From an uncultured Paracoccaceae bacterium (lineage in GTDB: Bacteria > Pseudomonadota > Alphaproteobacteria > Rhodobacterales > Rhodobacteraceae): DNA of 64,000 bases. How positions within the stretch are numbered: the stretch's first letter is position 1; the number at the start of each line of letters is the position of its first letter. Made by a program: the position numbers and the translations under genes. The notes beneath the pieces were generated by a model that was not told the DNA's origin, searched no databases, and saw nothing but the letters and a program-made list of their open reading frames with translations. The DNA lies in NCBI GenBank assembly GCA_947496535.1, contig CANMDE010000011.1:1-64000 (forward strand), read 5' to 3'. This document shows positions 1 to 10,347 of the stretch, one piece after another.

Positions 1-161
1 CCAATCCCTCCCTACAGAAAGAATTGAATCAGTAGTTCATGCACCAATCAAGGAAGAGTTTTTCAACAAAATCCGCCAACCAACGTCGCCGGGTTGATCC
101 CCTTCTTACGACAGTCCAGAGAAACTCGCGTTTTTGCTCGGATTGATGTGATAGCCTTCCC

Positions 162-563
162 TCAATACATCGCTCTATTGAGAGTGATGTAGACCGCAGA
201 TCCGGCATCGAATTTTGCGCTGCCCCGCGCGAGCAGCCAGCCATCTTCTCGTTCCAGAAGCGCGACGATCTGCCGTGTTGGCGAAGCCGGCAAACTTTCG
301 GGCTGTGCGAGGGAAAAAGCTAACATCCTTGATGCACCATCGCTTTTGAAACGCGCTTCCGTCGCGCCGCGCCGGGCACTATCCTGAATGGCAGGGTCAT
401 CAAGGTAAATCTCTATCTGACCTTTCGGAATCGCCCCGCCGCCTGCGAATGTGACTTCGCCACGAATATCTGGCGATTGCGCGGCGGCCTTGTCGGTAAC
501 GGCGGCCACGGCTGCCGCTCCTGCGGCCAACAATACCCTACGGCGATTGGCTGAGCGTTTCAT
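162..563 (-). CDS. Predicted secreted/lipoprotein-like small protein with Tat-like signal (RRR), YbaY/YscW-like
   Basis: ORF 162..650-; the MKRSANRRRVLLAAGAAAVAAV signal-like N-terminus begins at ATG 563; family assignment weak. Confidence 0.5.
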   Translation of the reverse strand: MKRSANRRRVLLAAGAAAVAAVTDKAAAQSPDIRGEVTFAGGGAIPKGQIEIYLDDPAIQDSARRGATEARFKSDGASRMLAFSLAQPESLPASPTRQIVALLEREDGWLLARGSAKFDAGSAVYITLNRAMY

Positions 564-665
564 TACACACTCCCCTTTTGTTGCATGACCCATGGCAGCC
601 TGGATGCACGGAATGGCTAGTGTTGTAATAGGAGGAGTGTTTGAAAGCACCCCTCCCTTACCGTT

Positions 666-3600
666 TTAAATGATAAAGAAGTTGTCTTCTGAAAGATCCA
701 GATCTGCATCCAGTTGCGCGAACTGGATTGCTTCAACTTCTCCAGAGCCATCGGCGTCGTATGACAAGGCTCCATTATCGGTGTCGTAAAGGAGGCGGTG
801 GTCATCGTCGTAGCTAGCTGCCGCCGCACCCTGATAAAGGGCACCGAAAGTCAGAGCGCCGTCATCGCCTATGTCTTCAAAAATGAGGTTGTCGAGAAGG
901 ATCAGGTCTTCGGTAACATCGAAGTCGGTGATCTCGTCGACATTGTCATCCCCCAGCTCTGTCGAGAACCGGAAGGAGTCCGCGCCCGCGCCGCCGTTCA
1001 GAATGTCTGCAGCCAGCCCACCATCCAGCAGGTCGCTACCATCGCCACCACGCAGATTGTCTGCGCCCGCATCGCCAGGCTGTTCCGGTTCGGTCGGGAA
1101 TTCCACCGATACGTTCAATTCATATGTCGAACCCTCAGGCACGGCCTCCAGCCAGCCATCTTCATCCGACGTCTCTGACCAACTGCCTTCCAGTATGTAG
1201 TAGGTTCCAGTTTCCTCTGCGATGTAGACGGTGCTTGAATCCCGGCTGCTTTCCGAGCCCGGATCATCACCCCCATCGTCGTTCTCGGCGACGATGTTTC
1301 CATCGCTGTCCAGTAGCCTAACCCAGCTGTCATGAACATCGGGATCAGCAATGCCGTCGATGTCGATCGAAATGACCGCCCCCTCTGCCAGATCGATGCT
1401 GTAATATCCACCCAACCCGTTCCCGGTGGCGTTGACGGTCGTGTGAAGGACCGTTGTTGAATCAAAGATGTTCGGGTCTTCTTCCAAAGTGAAATTGTCC
1501 GAGATGTCGAACGCGTCCGCTATTGAGTTGTTCGTCGCATCGGCATCAAGCGTTGTGTAGCCTTCGCCAAGACCCGGACTTGGCAAGGCATCGCCTTCAT
1601 AAGCGAAATCGCCAAGCAGGGTATCATCGCCACCCCCACCGCGGAGTGTATCATCACCGCCTTGGCCGGTCAGCACATTGGCAGCGTCGTCGCCTATCAG
1701 CCGATCATCGAAGCCCGAACCGGAGAGGTTTTCGATCGAGCTATAGGTGTCGCCCTCAAATCTGCCGCTTTTCAGGTTGAGCATGACCCCGCTGGTGGCG
1801 TCGGCGTAGTCTGCGGTGTCACTTCCAGCGCCACCATTCAAGATGTCGGCACCGTCGCCACCCATCAGCGTATCATCACCCGAACCGCCAGTAAGTTCAT
1901 TGATCCCGTCGTCGCCGATAAGATAGTCGTCGTAGAATGAACCAACCACATTTTCGAGATCGACCAGTATGTCATAGTCGATAGTTGTACCGCGCCCAAC
2001 GATCTGGACTTCCCCGTTGGCATCGCCGCCGCTCGCTGTACCGTTGACGAGGTCGACCGTCACGCCGCTGGAACTGCTTGAGTAGACGACTGTATCGGTG
2101 CCGTCGCCGCCATCCAGATAGTCCTGCCCGGTGCCACCGATCAGTGTGTCGTCGCCGCTTTCTCCGTATATGATGTCTCCGTCGGCGCCGCCGTCCAATA
2201 TGTCATCGCCGTCACCGCCGTTGAAATAGTCGCCACCGCCTTGGCCCCAGAAATGGTTTGCCGCGGCTGTGCCAATAAAGCGGTCGATACGATCATCCGA
2301 GCCAATCAAGTTCTCGATGCTGTAGAAAGTATCACCCGAAGCGGTTCCGCCACTGGCAAAGTTCGTTTCCAGGTTGACGATCAGTTGGAAGGGGCTTTCG
2401 TTGCTATAATCCACGGTATCGACGCCCGCGCCGCCGCGGAATATGTCGACGCCGTCCTGACCGCTCATCGTGTCGTCGCCATTGCCGCCGTCAAGAATAT
2501 CGTTGCCTTGCCCGCCGAAAAGGGTGTCGTCGCCATCGCCGCCGTAGAGCGTATCATTGCCGTCGTCGCTCTCGGTTTGATCTTCGAGGTCTGCGACGTC
2601 GATCGTGTTGTTGATGTCGCGACTGGCAAGTGAATCGGTGCCGCCAATGAGGATATCATCGCCGCCCTGACCAAAGATCGTATCGTCACCAGAGCCGCCA
2701 TCAATTGTTTCATTGTCCTCGCTGCCAAAGATGATGCTGGTCAGTGTGTTGTCGCCAGCACTGACGGATTCTTCTTCGTCGTCATCATCTTGTTGGTCGA
2801 GGATCGTGCTATCGGCATAAATAATGTTCTCGACATTGGCGATTTCGTCAATTTCGAGATCGGCGGACATCAGGATAACGGTGTCGTTCCCGCCGTCAGC
2901 TTCTTCTCGGACGATGTCGTCGAGGGAGTAGACAAAGTAGGTATCGTCACCGCCATAACCGGCCATGCTGTCGCCGCCACCGCGACCATCCAGAACGTTG
3001 TCTCCGTCATTCCCAATCAGAATGTCCTCGTATACGCTGCCGATGCCGTTTTCGATGTAATATTCGGTCTCATCATCGTTGTGTCCGGCAAAGATAGACA
3101 CATTATTGTTGTGCCCGTTTACGCTGGAAAACTGCCCGGCGCGCAAATCAAGGATCGTGCCCGCCGTTGAACCTGAGAAATCAACAGTATCGGTTCCGCC
3201 GGTGTCATGGATCACAAAACCAATATCATGCTGCAGACCGGATGAGGTAAGTTCATAGCCATATTCGGTGCTGTTGAAGCCATAGACGTTGTCGCCCGTA
3301 TTAAGGTCGATTGTCTCATACGTCCGCACGCCGTCGTCGTCGACCGTCGAGAAATAGGTGCGAATAACCGCTTCAATATCTGCCATCAGCGGTGTGGATG
3401 CCGACCAACGGGTCTCTTCACCAACGTCGTTTCCATCGAAATAGGACATGACCGTGTATTGCTGGCGGTCATAGATCCAGGTGGCGTTGTTCAGATAGTT
3501 GATTTGTGTGCCTTCCGGACCGCTATAATTGTAAAGGCCGGGATGGTTCAGGCCGAACTCATGACCGAATTCATGGATGAAAGTTTCGAATACATAGCCG

Positions 3601-4283
3601 CCGATATCCGTCAGGTCCGGCTCGGTGTCGTGGAAGCGCTGCCCGACGCTAACGTAACGGTCGCTTGAAAAGGCGCTGCCGTCGTAGTCCTCGCCCAGTT
3701 CAGGGCTGACAACCTCCATCCAGTCCGTTTCCTCGTCATAAGGCGCGTCATCAACGATCTCGAACTCGAGCGGGGTAACGGCGGCCCATGTCTGCAAGGC
3801 GCCTATCGCCGCTTCCTGGTATTCGGGATGATCGCTAAGCTCCGAGACATTGATCACCAGCGGTTCGGCAGCGATCTCCGGTGTCAGGCTACGATCCAGC
3901 GCGCCGAGGTAGTCAAGATAAGCCTCGTAGTCATCGCTCTTGCCATAGGGGTTGTCCGGGGTCTGGTCGTTGATCCACCACTGGGCGCTGGCGTCGTCGG
4001 TATCGACCTGCGCGCCGGTCGACGCTTGAAGTGCCTCATCATCTGTAAGCGAAAGCGTCGCTTCAGTCGCTTCGGGAGTGTCGGTGGCCTCTGTAGTCTC
4101 GGTAAAGCTGCCCGACACGATAGGGTCCGGGACATCTTCGCCGAGAGCCGCCAGATCAGGTATCGTCTCTTGAAGAGTTATTGATTCATCCAGGTCCGCT
4201 TGAAGCCCGGTCTTTTCAAAACCGACCTTTTCAAAAGCAGTCGCTTGCTCGGGGCCATACCCCAGTTCACACATCATGCACAT
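666..4283 (-). CDS. Serralysin-like (M10 family) zinc metalloprotease with RTX nonapeptide repeats and an embedded pre-peptidase C-terminal (PPC-like) domain
   Basis: HEFGHEFGLNHPG zinc motif, downstream Met-turn-like VMSYFD, many GGxGxDxL repeats, C-terminal M10_C-like region. Confidence 0.93.
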   Translation of the reverse strand: MCMMCELGYGPEQATAFEKVGFEKTGLQADLDESITLQETIPDLAALGEDVPDPIVSGSFTETTEATDTPEATEATLSLTDDEALQASTGAQVDTDDASAQWWINDQTPDNPYGKSDDYEAYLDYLGALDRSLTPEIAAEPLVINVSELSDHPEYQEAAIGALQTWAAVTPLEFEIVDDAPYDEETDWMEVVSPELGEDYDGSAFSSDRYVSVGQRFHDTEPDLTDIGGYVFETFIHEFGHEFGLNHPGLYNYSGPEGTQINYLNNATWIYDRQQYTVMSYFDGNDVGEETRWSASTPLMADIEAVIRTYFSTVDDDGVRTYETIDLNTGDNVYGFNSTEYGYELTSSGLQHDIGFVIHDTGGTDTVDFSGSTAGTILDLRAGQFSSVNGHNNNVSIFAGHNDDETEYYIENGIGSVYEDILIGNDGDNVLDGRGGGDSMAGYGGDDTYFVYSLDDIVREEADGGNDTVILMSADLEIDEIANVENIIYADSTILDQQDDDDEEESVSAGDNTLTSIIFGSEDNETIDGGSGDDTIFGQGGDDILIGGTDSLASRDINNTIDVADLEDQTESDDGNDTLYGGDGDDTLFGGQGNDILDGGNGDDTMSGQDGVDIFRGGAGVDTVDYSNESPFQLIVNLETNFASGGTASGDTFYSIENLIGSDDRIDRFIGTAAANHFWGQGGGDYFNGGDGDDILDGGADGDIIYGESGDDTLIGGTGQDYLDGGDGTDTVVYSSSSSGVTVDLVNGTASGGDANGEVQIVGRGTTIDYDILVDLENVVGSFYDDYLIGDDGINELTGGSGDDTLMGGDGADILNGGAGSDTADYADATSGVMLNLKSGRFEGDTYSSIENLSGSGFDDRLIGDDAANVLTGQGGDDTLRGGGGDDTLLGDFAYEGDALPSPGLGEGYTTLDADATNNSIADAFDISDNFTLEEDPNIFDSTTVLHTTVNATGNGLGGYYSIDLAEGAVISIDIDGIADPDVHDSWVRLLDSDGNIVAENDDGGDDPGSESSRDSSTVYIAEETGTYYILEGSWSETSDEDGWLEAVPEGSTYELNVSVEFPTEPEQPGDAGADNLRGGDGSDLLDGGLAADILNGGAGADSFRFSTELGDDNVDEITDFDVTEDLILLDNLIFEDIGDDGALTFGALYQGAAAASYDDDHRLLYDTDNGALSYDADGSGEVEAIQFAQLDADLDLSEDNFFII

Positions 4284-4323
4284 GTTCAGATTACCTTTTT
4301 TTGAAGATGCCGGAGGCGTAAGT

Positions 4324-4500
4324 TCAATTTGCCTGGCAGGAGGAGTGACGTTCAGACGCTCTATTGATCACCAGCGGTTCCGCCGCGATCTCTGGCGTCA
4401 AGCTGTGGTTCAAGGCTCCCAAGTAATTGAGACAAGCCCCGTAATCGGCGCTCCCGCCATATGAGTTATCCGGCGTCTGGTCGTTAACCCACCATTGGTC
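4324..4500 (-). pseudogene. Fragment of a second serralysin-type protease gene (N-terminal region)
   Basis: Minus-strand translation DQWWVNDQTPDNSYGGSADYGACLNYLGALNHSLTPEIAAEPLVIN aligns to AQWWINDQTPDNPYGKSDDYEAYLDYLGALDRSLTPEIAAEPLVIN of the adjacent 666..4283 gene, then diverges and hits a stop at 4324. Confidence 0.85.
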
Positions 4501-5501
4501 ACTAGTTTATTTTTGGATGGCATCTTCGGGACTCCCTAAAGGACAACCTTGGGTGGTTGTTGCTATACAGATTGGCACCGCAAATTCTGAATTTGCAGCG
4601 CATGTGCTGACTGTAAAACTCGTCACCTTCAAAAATGATGATGTGGTATTTTTATATGTCTGTTATTTGCCCACAGATTCAATTCTTTGGATTTATTTCC
4701 AAAATTCAACGTAAACTCTACTCCTCGGGATTATCGGCAAAATTCAGCTTGATCGCGAAAATGTATCAACTGGCTAGAATCTTCGATCTTTAATAGGCGG
4801 AACCTCCGTCATTACGACATGTGCAGAAGTTAGGACTGCAGGCTGCAAAGATCAATCTGAGGGTGATTTGCAATGTTGAGCAATCAGGCTGTGACGGTCG
4901 CGCCCACTGCCGACTTGTGTTGCTGGTTTCTAAAGTTTCGCACTAAAGACGTACTAAATTGATCCACAATACATGCAGAAATCGCAGTGCTGCGTAGCGC
5001 CCGATAACGGGTATAGAACCATATGCAGGTGCGCGCAGGTTTTGGCTCAAAGGACAAAATGATGAAGGCCGTCCTTCGGTGGTTTGTCGATATGTCCGCC
5101 TGGTGGCCGCAACTAAGCCGGACTATTGCATTTGACCGAAGCGATCGGGGCATCGAGGGCATTGCATTGCTGAGCGTTTGATGAGCCTGTTTTGTAAGGT
5201 GATGGAGTAACTTATGCAGGCGCTGAATCGGAAGGAGCAATTGTTGACGTGTCACAGCGAACGATCTTCTTTATGATCAACTATGACGGATCATTTCCGA
5301 TGGCATTGCCCGTGTTGACCAACAGGTTTCCTCGCGGTGACATCAGCGAAACGGAAAATCTCAAGGCTCATGCCGGCGTCATCGTATTGCTATTTTTGAA
5401 ACAATTAAAGCATCGAAAGGATCGCCTGGTATCTGTACCCAACCACCAAAACAGTCAGATACAACAAAAGCTTTTTGCCGGTGACCGCCGAAGACAGCCC
5501 C

Positions 5502-7121
5502 TCAAGATGCAAGATGCTCAAACAAGCGCGCGACGGCTTCTGCGCCAGGATCGGTATGTCCTTCAAGCTGTTCGGCATTGATGTAGGTGGCTCGGCCTGC
5601 CTTTGCTGTGGTCAGTGTGGCGGTATAGTCTGCACCGGTGCGGGCCGCGGATGCAGCTTGGCTCAGCCCAGCATCCAATGCGTCGAGTGCTGGCATTAGC
5701 GCGTCCACCATTGTTCGGTCTCCCGGGTTGGCCCCGCCGATTTGTCGCATGCGATCCAGTCCGATTTGCAAGGCTTCGCGCATCGGCATGCCGGATGATG
5801 ATGCATCACCTGCAGCAGCAAAAAAGATTGCGAGCAGCACACCGGACGAACCACCCATGGTTTGGCTCAGCTCTAGCCCAATGGCGCGATAGAGCTGTGT
5901 ATGGTCGGCGAGGGGCAGAGTATCCATCGCGTCAATCAGCGCGCGGGCCGCCGTAGCGAGGGTCGAACCGGTGTCGCCGTCCCCGGATTTCGCATCAAGC
6001 GTGTTCAGGTCCGCCTCGGATTCTATCAGGACTTGGCAACAGGTCGTCAAAAACGCCTTTGTTGGCTCATGAGGTGATGCTGGCGCACGCACCGGGGACA
6101 AACCATCAGGCAGTGGCAATGTCTTCAACGCCGCCATGGGTTTGCAGCCCGGCCAGCCAGGCACTGTGACGGGTTGGGCAAGTAATTCATCATCGCCCGG
6201 TGACAACTCCATCACAGAAATTGAGAACCCGTGCATATCAAGCGCTGTCATCATCGCGTCGGGTCCCACGATCATCTTTATCCGATCACCGATCGGGGAC
6301 GCGAGGAAACCGTGTGTCAGGATCGACATCTCCAACACAGAGGCACCACCAAGGTTGTTCACCAAAGCCACATGCGGCGTGTCTGGGATCGCCGCCGCCA
6401 GCTTTTCCGTCACTTTGGCCACCGCGTCCTTGGCCCCGCCAGAGATCACCTGCTCAACGCCCGCCTCACCATGGATACCAAGGCCCAGTTCTGCCATGCC
6501 ATGTGGTATGCGGTTTTCCTTGGGAGAGCCGGGAACGGTGCAGGTATCCAGCGACATGCCGATACTCCGACTGCCTTTGATCACCCGCTTGGCCGCTGCC
6601 GCACATGCTTCAAGGTCCGCACCGTTTTCGGCCATTGCACCTGCGATCTTGTGAACGAACAACGTACCAGCAAGGCCGCGCGCCTGGGGTAGATCAGGCA
6701 GGGCTACATCATCATCTACAATGACCATGCTGACCTTGTGCCCAAAGGCGCGGGCGCGTTCGGCAGCCAGCCCGAAATTCAGCCGGTCACCGGTGTAATT
6801 CTTCACAATCAAAAGACAACCAGCAGGACCAGTGACCGCCAGAATACCGGCCAATACCGCGTCCACAGATGGTGAGGCAAAGACGTCGCCGCATACCGCT
6901 GCCGTCAACATTCCTGCACCGACAAAGCCGGCATGTGCAGGTTCATGGCCCGAACCACCGCCCGAGACGAGTGCCACTTTGGATTTGTCCCAATCCGACC
7001 GAACGACGACGCGAATATGTGGATAGCCATCCAATCGCGTCAGCGCGCCGCCAGACGTTGCGATGATGCCGTCGATGGCTTCGGTCACCATGTCTTCTTT
7101 TTCGTTGATGAACTGTTTCAT
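5502..7121 (-). CDS. dhaK: ATP-dependent dihydroxyacetone kinase (fused DhaK-DhaL domains)
   Basis: GGGSGHEPAHAGFVG, CGDVFASPSVDAVLAGI; DhaL-type SGDGDTGSTLA. Confidence 0.92.
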   Translation of the reverse strand: MKQFINEKEDMVTEAIDGIIATSGGALTRLDGYPHIRVVVRSDWDKSKVALVSGGGSGHEPAHAGFVGAGMLTAAVCGDVFASPSVDAVLAGILAVTGPAGCLLIVKNYTGDRLNFGLAAERARAFGHKVSMVIVDDDVALPDLPQARGLAGTLFVHKIAGAMAENGADLEACAAAAKRVIKGSRSIGMSLDTCTVPGSPKENRIPHGMAELGLGIHGEAGVEQVISGGAKDAVAKVTEKLAAAIPDTPHVALVNNLGGASVLEMSILTHGFLASPIGDRIKMIVGPDAMMTALDMHGFSISVMELSPGDDELLAQPVTVPGWPGCKPMAALKTLPLPDGLSPVRAPASPHEPTKAFLTTCCQVLIESEADLNTLDAKSGDGDTGSTLATAARALIDAMDTLPLADHTQLYRAIGLELSQTMGGSSGVLLAIFFAAAGDASSSGMPMREALQIGLDRMRQIGGANPGDRTMVDALMPALDALDAGLSQAASAARTGADYTATLTTAKAGRATYINAEQLEGHTDPGAEAVARLFEHLAS

Positions 7122-7133
7122 GGTTTTGTCCCC

Positions 7134-8129
7134 TTAAGCGACGCGCGCACCGGCAGCGTCGAAGTAGAATGGCTTTTCCGGGCGAATTTTGACGATATCG
7201 CCCCCTTTGAGTGTCGTATGCGCATTCGTGACCGTAATCAGATCATGGTCCTTGAAAGTCAGATGCAAACGGGTCTGATCGCCCAAATGCTCAACCCGCT
7301 GCACAAAGCTGTCTTGCCCATCGCCCTGCACGATCTGTTCGGGCCGTAACCCGATATGGGTGGCCATCGCAGGTGCAGGACCAAACACATCAGCGGGCAG
7401 TACGTTGATGCGGGGCTGGCCCAAACGGCCAGCCGCATAAACGCTGACCGGGTCTTCATAAATTTCGCGCGGACTGCCGAATTGTACCAGCCTGCCGTGA
7501 TCCAGCACACCAACATGCGTGGCCATTGTCATCGCTTCAATCTGATCATGCGTGACATAAAGCAGCGTGGCGCCGGAATTGGCCTGAATGCCCTTAAGCT
7601 CAATCCGCAAGTCAGATCGCAGTTTGGCATCCAAAGAGCTGAGCGGTTCATCCATGAGGTAAACGGACGGGTTGCGCACCAGCGCCCGACCGATCGAGAC
7701 GCGCTGCATTTCACCGCCCGACAGGGCAGTCGCCTTGTTTTCCAGCTTATGGCTGATCTGTAAAATTTCGGCCACTTCGCCGACTTTTCTGTCAATCTCG
7801 GCCTGCGGTGTTTTCAGGATGGGTGATCTGAGTGGAAACTCCAGGTTTTGCCGCACGGTTAGGTGCGGATAGAGCGAGTATTGCTGAAACACCATTGCCA
7901 CATCGCGCTGCGCCGGGGTCAGACCCGCCATGTCGCGTCCGCCGATCTGCACGCGGCCAGCATCTGGCTTATCAAGGCCGGAAACCATGCGGAGTGTCGT
8001 CGTTTTTCCGGCCCCAGTTGGGCCAAGCAGCACAACAAATGACCCGTCCGGGATCGTCATCGTCATATCGTCCAGTGCTACCTCCGCGCCGAAAGATTTC
8101 GAGATACCGCTAAGTGTCACTTCAGCCAT
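7134..8129 (-). CDS. ABC transporter ATP-binding protein (MalK/UgpC/GlpT-like)
   Basis: Walker A GPTGAGKTT, signature LSGGEMQR, Walker B LMDEPLSSLDA. Confidence 0.92.
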   Translation of the reverse strand: MAEVTLSGISKSFGAEVALDDMTMTIPDGSFVVLLGPTGAGKTTTLRMVSGLDKPDAGRVQIGGRDMAGLTPAQRDVAMVFQQYSLYPHLTVRQNLEFPLRSPILKTPQAEIDRKVGEVAEILQISHKLENKATALSGGEMQRVSIGRALVRNPSVYLMDEPLSSLDAKLRSDLRIELKGIQANSGATLLYVTHDQIEAMTMATHVGVLDHGRLVQFGSPREIYEDPVSVYAAGRLGQPRINVLPADVFGPAPAMATHIGLRPEQIVQGDGQDSFVQRVEHLGDQTRLHLTFKDHDLITVTNAHTTLKGGDIVKIRPEKPFYFDAAGARVA

Positions 8130-9219
8130 GATTGACTACTCCTTCATTGGCCTGGCTCAGCAGAGCATGGCCCGTCACACCGTCAAATATCGTCACTGTC
8201 CGCGGATCAAATCGCAGGCCGGTCTTTGTGCCAACCTGCACGTTGTCCAGCGATGCCGTTCGCACCTTGATCTGTCCGTTCGGTGTGTCGAGTGTGATAA
8301 TCTGGGTGGTGCCAAGGTATTCTGTTGCCAAAACCGTTCCCCGGTAAGGTGCCGCATCATCGAGTTGGATATGTTCTGGTCGGATGCCGAAACTCAGGTT
8401 GCCGTTCGCACCCTCTCGTAGTTGAGGCATCTGCAAAGCGACGTCGCTCAGGGTGACGCTTTCCTCGCCGGTGCCGACCATCCCCTGAAAGTCCAGGAAA
8501 TTCATCGGCGGTGAACCAATGAACTCAGCCACAAATTTTGTCGCGGGCCAGTCATAGATATCTTGGGGAACGCCGAACTGCTCGACCACGCCGTGGTTCA
8601 TCACCACGATCTTGTCGCCCATCTGCATCGCCTCAAGCTGATCATGGGTCACGTAAACAGTGGTGGCTCCCATACGGTCGTGCAAGGCACGCAATTCTTC
8701 GGACATGTGTTCGCGGAACTCTGCATCAAGCGCGCCTAGCGGTTCGTCCATAAAAAACGCCTTGGGATCGCGAACAATCGCCCGACCAAGGGCCACCCTC
8801 TGCCGGTCACCGCCCGGGAGGCCACCCACCGGCCTGTTCAGAATGTCCGTAATGCCAAGTATTTCGGCGATTTCGGCAACCTTTTGTTTCACCTGCGCCT
8901 TGGGCATCCCCTGACTGATCAACGGATAGCTGATATTCTTGCGCACGTTCATATGCGGGTACAGTGCGAACATCTGGAACACGAAAGCAATGTCGCGCTG
9001 GCTGGCCGGCTTCATGCCGACCTCTTCGCCGTCGATATAAATCTCGCCCGATGTGGGCAGTTCCAACCCAGCCATCATGCGCAATGTGGTTGTCTTGCCG
9101 CAACCAGACGGGCCAAGCAGCATAAAGAATTCGCCGTCCTCGATGGTAAAGGTTGAGGATTTGACCGCGTTGAATGCCCCGAAATCCTTGCGCACGTTTT
9201 CAATTCGTATCTGTGCCAT
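8122..9219 (-). CDS. ABC transporter ATP-binding protein (MalK/UgpC/GlpS-like)
   Basis: GPSGCGKTTT, LPGGDRQRVALGRA, FMDEPLGALDAE; C-terminal TOBE-like region. Confidence 0.92.
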   Translation of the reverse strand: MAQIRIENVRKDFGAFNAVKSSTFTIEDGEFFMLLGPSGCGKTTTLRMMAGLELPTSGEIYIDGEEVGMKPASQRDIAFVFQMFALYPHMNVRKNISYPLISQGMPKAQVKQKVAEIAEILGITDILNRPVGGLPGGDRQRVALGRAIVRDPKAFFMDEPLGALDAEFREHMSEELRALHDRMGATTVYVTHDQLEAMQMGDKIVVMNHGVVEQFGVPQDIYDWPATKFVAEFIGSPPMNFLDFQGMVGTGEESVTLSDVALQMPQLREGANGNLSFGIRPEHIQLDDAAPYRGTVLATEYLGTTQIITLDTPNGQIKVRTASLDNVQVGTKTGLRFDPRTVTIFDGVTGHALLSQANEGVVNHG

Positions 9220-9223
9220 TGGG

Positions 9224-9412
9224 CTACTCCGGGAAGTGGCTGACGATGATGAACATCACCGTGCCGACAAGGGTTACGACAAAGGAATACGTGTATATCC
9301 CAAGGGCAAATGGCTGCATCAGCATGATCACCCCAAGTGCGATAAGGATAGTCGCCAACATTTCCCATGGACCGCGGCGCATCCGCAAAAGACCGTTGAT
9401 AAAGTTTGTCAT
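9224..9412 (-). CDS. Small membrane protein (62 aa) of the ABC operon, positional analogue of GlpU
   Basis: Two hydrophobic segments; sits between permease and ATPase genes. Confidence 0.65.
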   Translation of the reverse strand: MTNFINGLLRMRRGPWEMLATILIALGVIMLMQPFALGIYTYSFVVTLVGTVMFIIVSHFPE

Positions 9413-10347
9413 TTGCGAACCGCTCCGAATGTGATTCCGCGCAACAGGTGCTTACGCAACAGAATGGTGAAGACCATGACGGGGACGAGGAAGATCGTGG
9501 CACCTGCGGCCACTGCGGGCCAGTCTTTGCCGCTTGTCCCGATGATGGTGGGGATGAATGGCGGTGCGGTCTGGGCGGTGCCAGACGTCAGCAGAACCGC
9601 AAAGGCGTATTCGTTCCACGCAAAAATCAGGCAGAAGATGGCTGTCGATGCGATGCCTGTTGCGGCCTGCGGCAGGACGACTTTGTAGAACGCCTGAAAC
9701 CTGGTGTAGCCGTCGATCAAGGCAGCTTCTTCGTATTCAACCGGGATTTCGTCGATAAACCCTTTCAGCAGCCAAACCGAAAGTGACAAGTTCACAGCTG
9801 TATAAAGCAGGATCATCCCAAGATGCGTGTCGTTCAGACCCAGATTGCGGAACATCAGGAAAATCGGGATCGCGACGGCGATGGGCGGCATCATCCGGGT
9901 CGACAAGATGAAGAACAATAGATCGTCCTTCAAGGGCACCCGGAACCGGCTGAACGCATAGGCTGCCGCAGTTCCAAGGATCATGCACAAGGCTGTCGAG
10001 CCGAATCCGATGATGACCGAGTTCAGGAAACGTTCACCATAACGCGACGGACCAGAGATGACCGTGCCACGATTGCGGGCAATTTCTTCGTACCATGTCG
10101 TTGGCGGACCGGCCGTTTCCAGCATTTGCGACGTTGCACGCGTTCGTTCGGTGAACAGGTTTACGTAGCCTTCTAACGTCGGCTCAAACACAACAACCGG
10201 CGGATAGGCGATGGAATCTGTCGGGGATTTGAAGCCGGTGGCAATGATCCACAAGAGCGGAACAAGCGTGATAATGGCATAGCCAACCACAAGGACACCG
10301 GCAAACCACTTTGCCCGCTTGGATGGTTCTGTGACGGAAAAGCTCAT
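9409..10347 (-). CDS. Carbohydrate ABC transporter permease (MalG-like)
   Basis: Hydrophobic; EYEEAALIDGYTRFQAFYKVVLPQA EAA loop; start MSFSVTEPSKRAKW overlaps upstream gene by 4 bp. Confidence 0.9.
   Translation of the reverse strand: MSFSVTEPSKRAKWFAGVLVVGYAIITLVPLLWIIATGFKSPTDSIAYPPVVVFEPTLEGYVNLFTERTRATSQMLETAGPPTTWYEEIARNRGTVISGPSRYGERFLNSVIIGFGSTALCMILGTAAAYAFSRFRVPLKDDLLFFILSTRMMPPIAVAIPIFLMFRNLGLNDTHLGMILLYTAVNLSLSVWLLKGFIDEIPVEYEEAALIDGYTRFQAFYKVVLPQAATGIASTAIFCLIFAWNEYAFAVLLTSGTAQTAPPFIPTIIGTSGKDWPAVAAGATIFLVPVMVFTILLRKHLLRGITFGAVRK

Noticed and set aside
1000-3000. Periodic short repeats that could be mistaken for a CRISPR array or satellite
   Set aside because: Periodicity is 27 bp (nonapeptide RTX repeats, GGxGxDxLx) in a continuous reading frame without unique spacers.
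798-3170. Several plus-strand ORFs antisense to the RTX protease (for example 798..1178, 2241..2633, 2790..3170)
   Set aside because: Shadow ORFs created by the repetitive Asp/Gly codons of the RTX repeats; no independent protein features.
4884-5255. 123-aa minus-strand ORF and plus-strand peptide ...RTIAFDRSDRGIEG... slightly reminiscent of an IS30-type transposase
   Set aside because: Similarity too short and inconsistent in frame; no inverted repeats seen, so no mobile element called.
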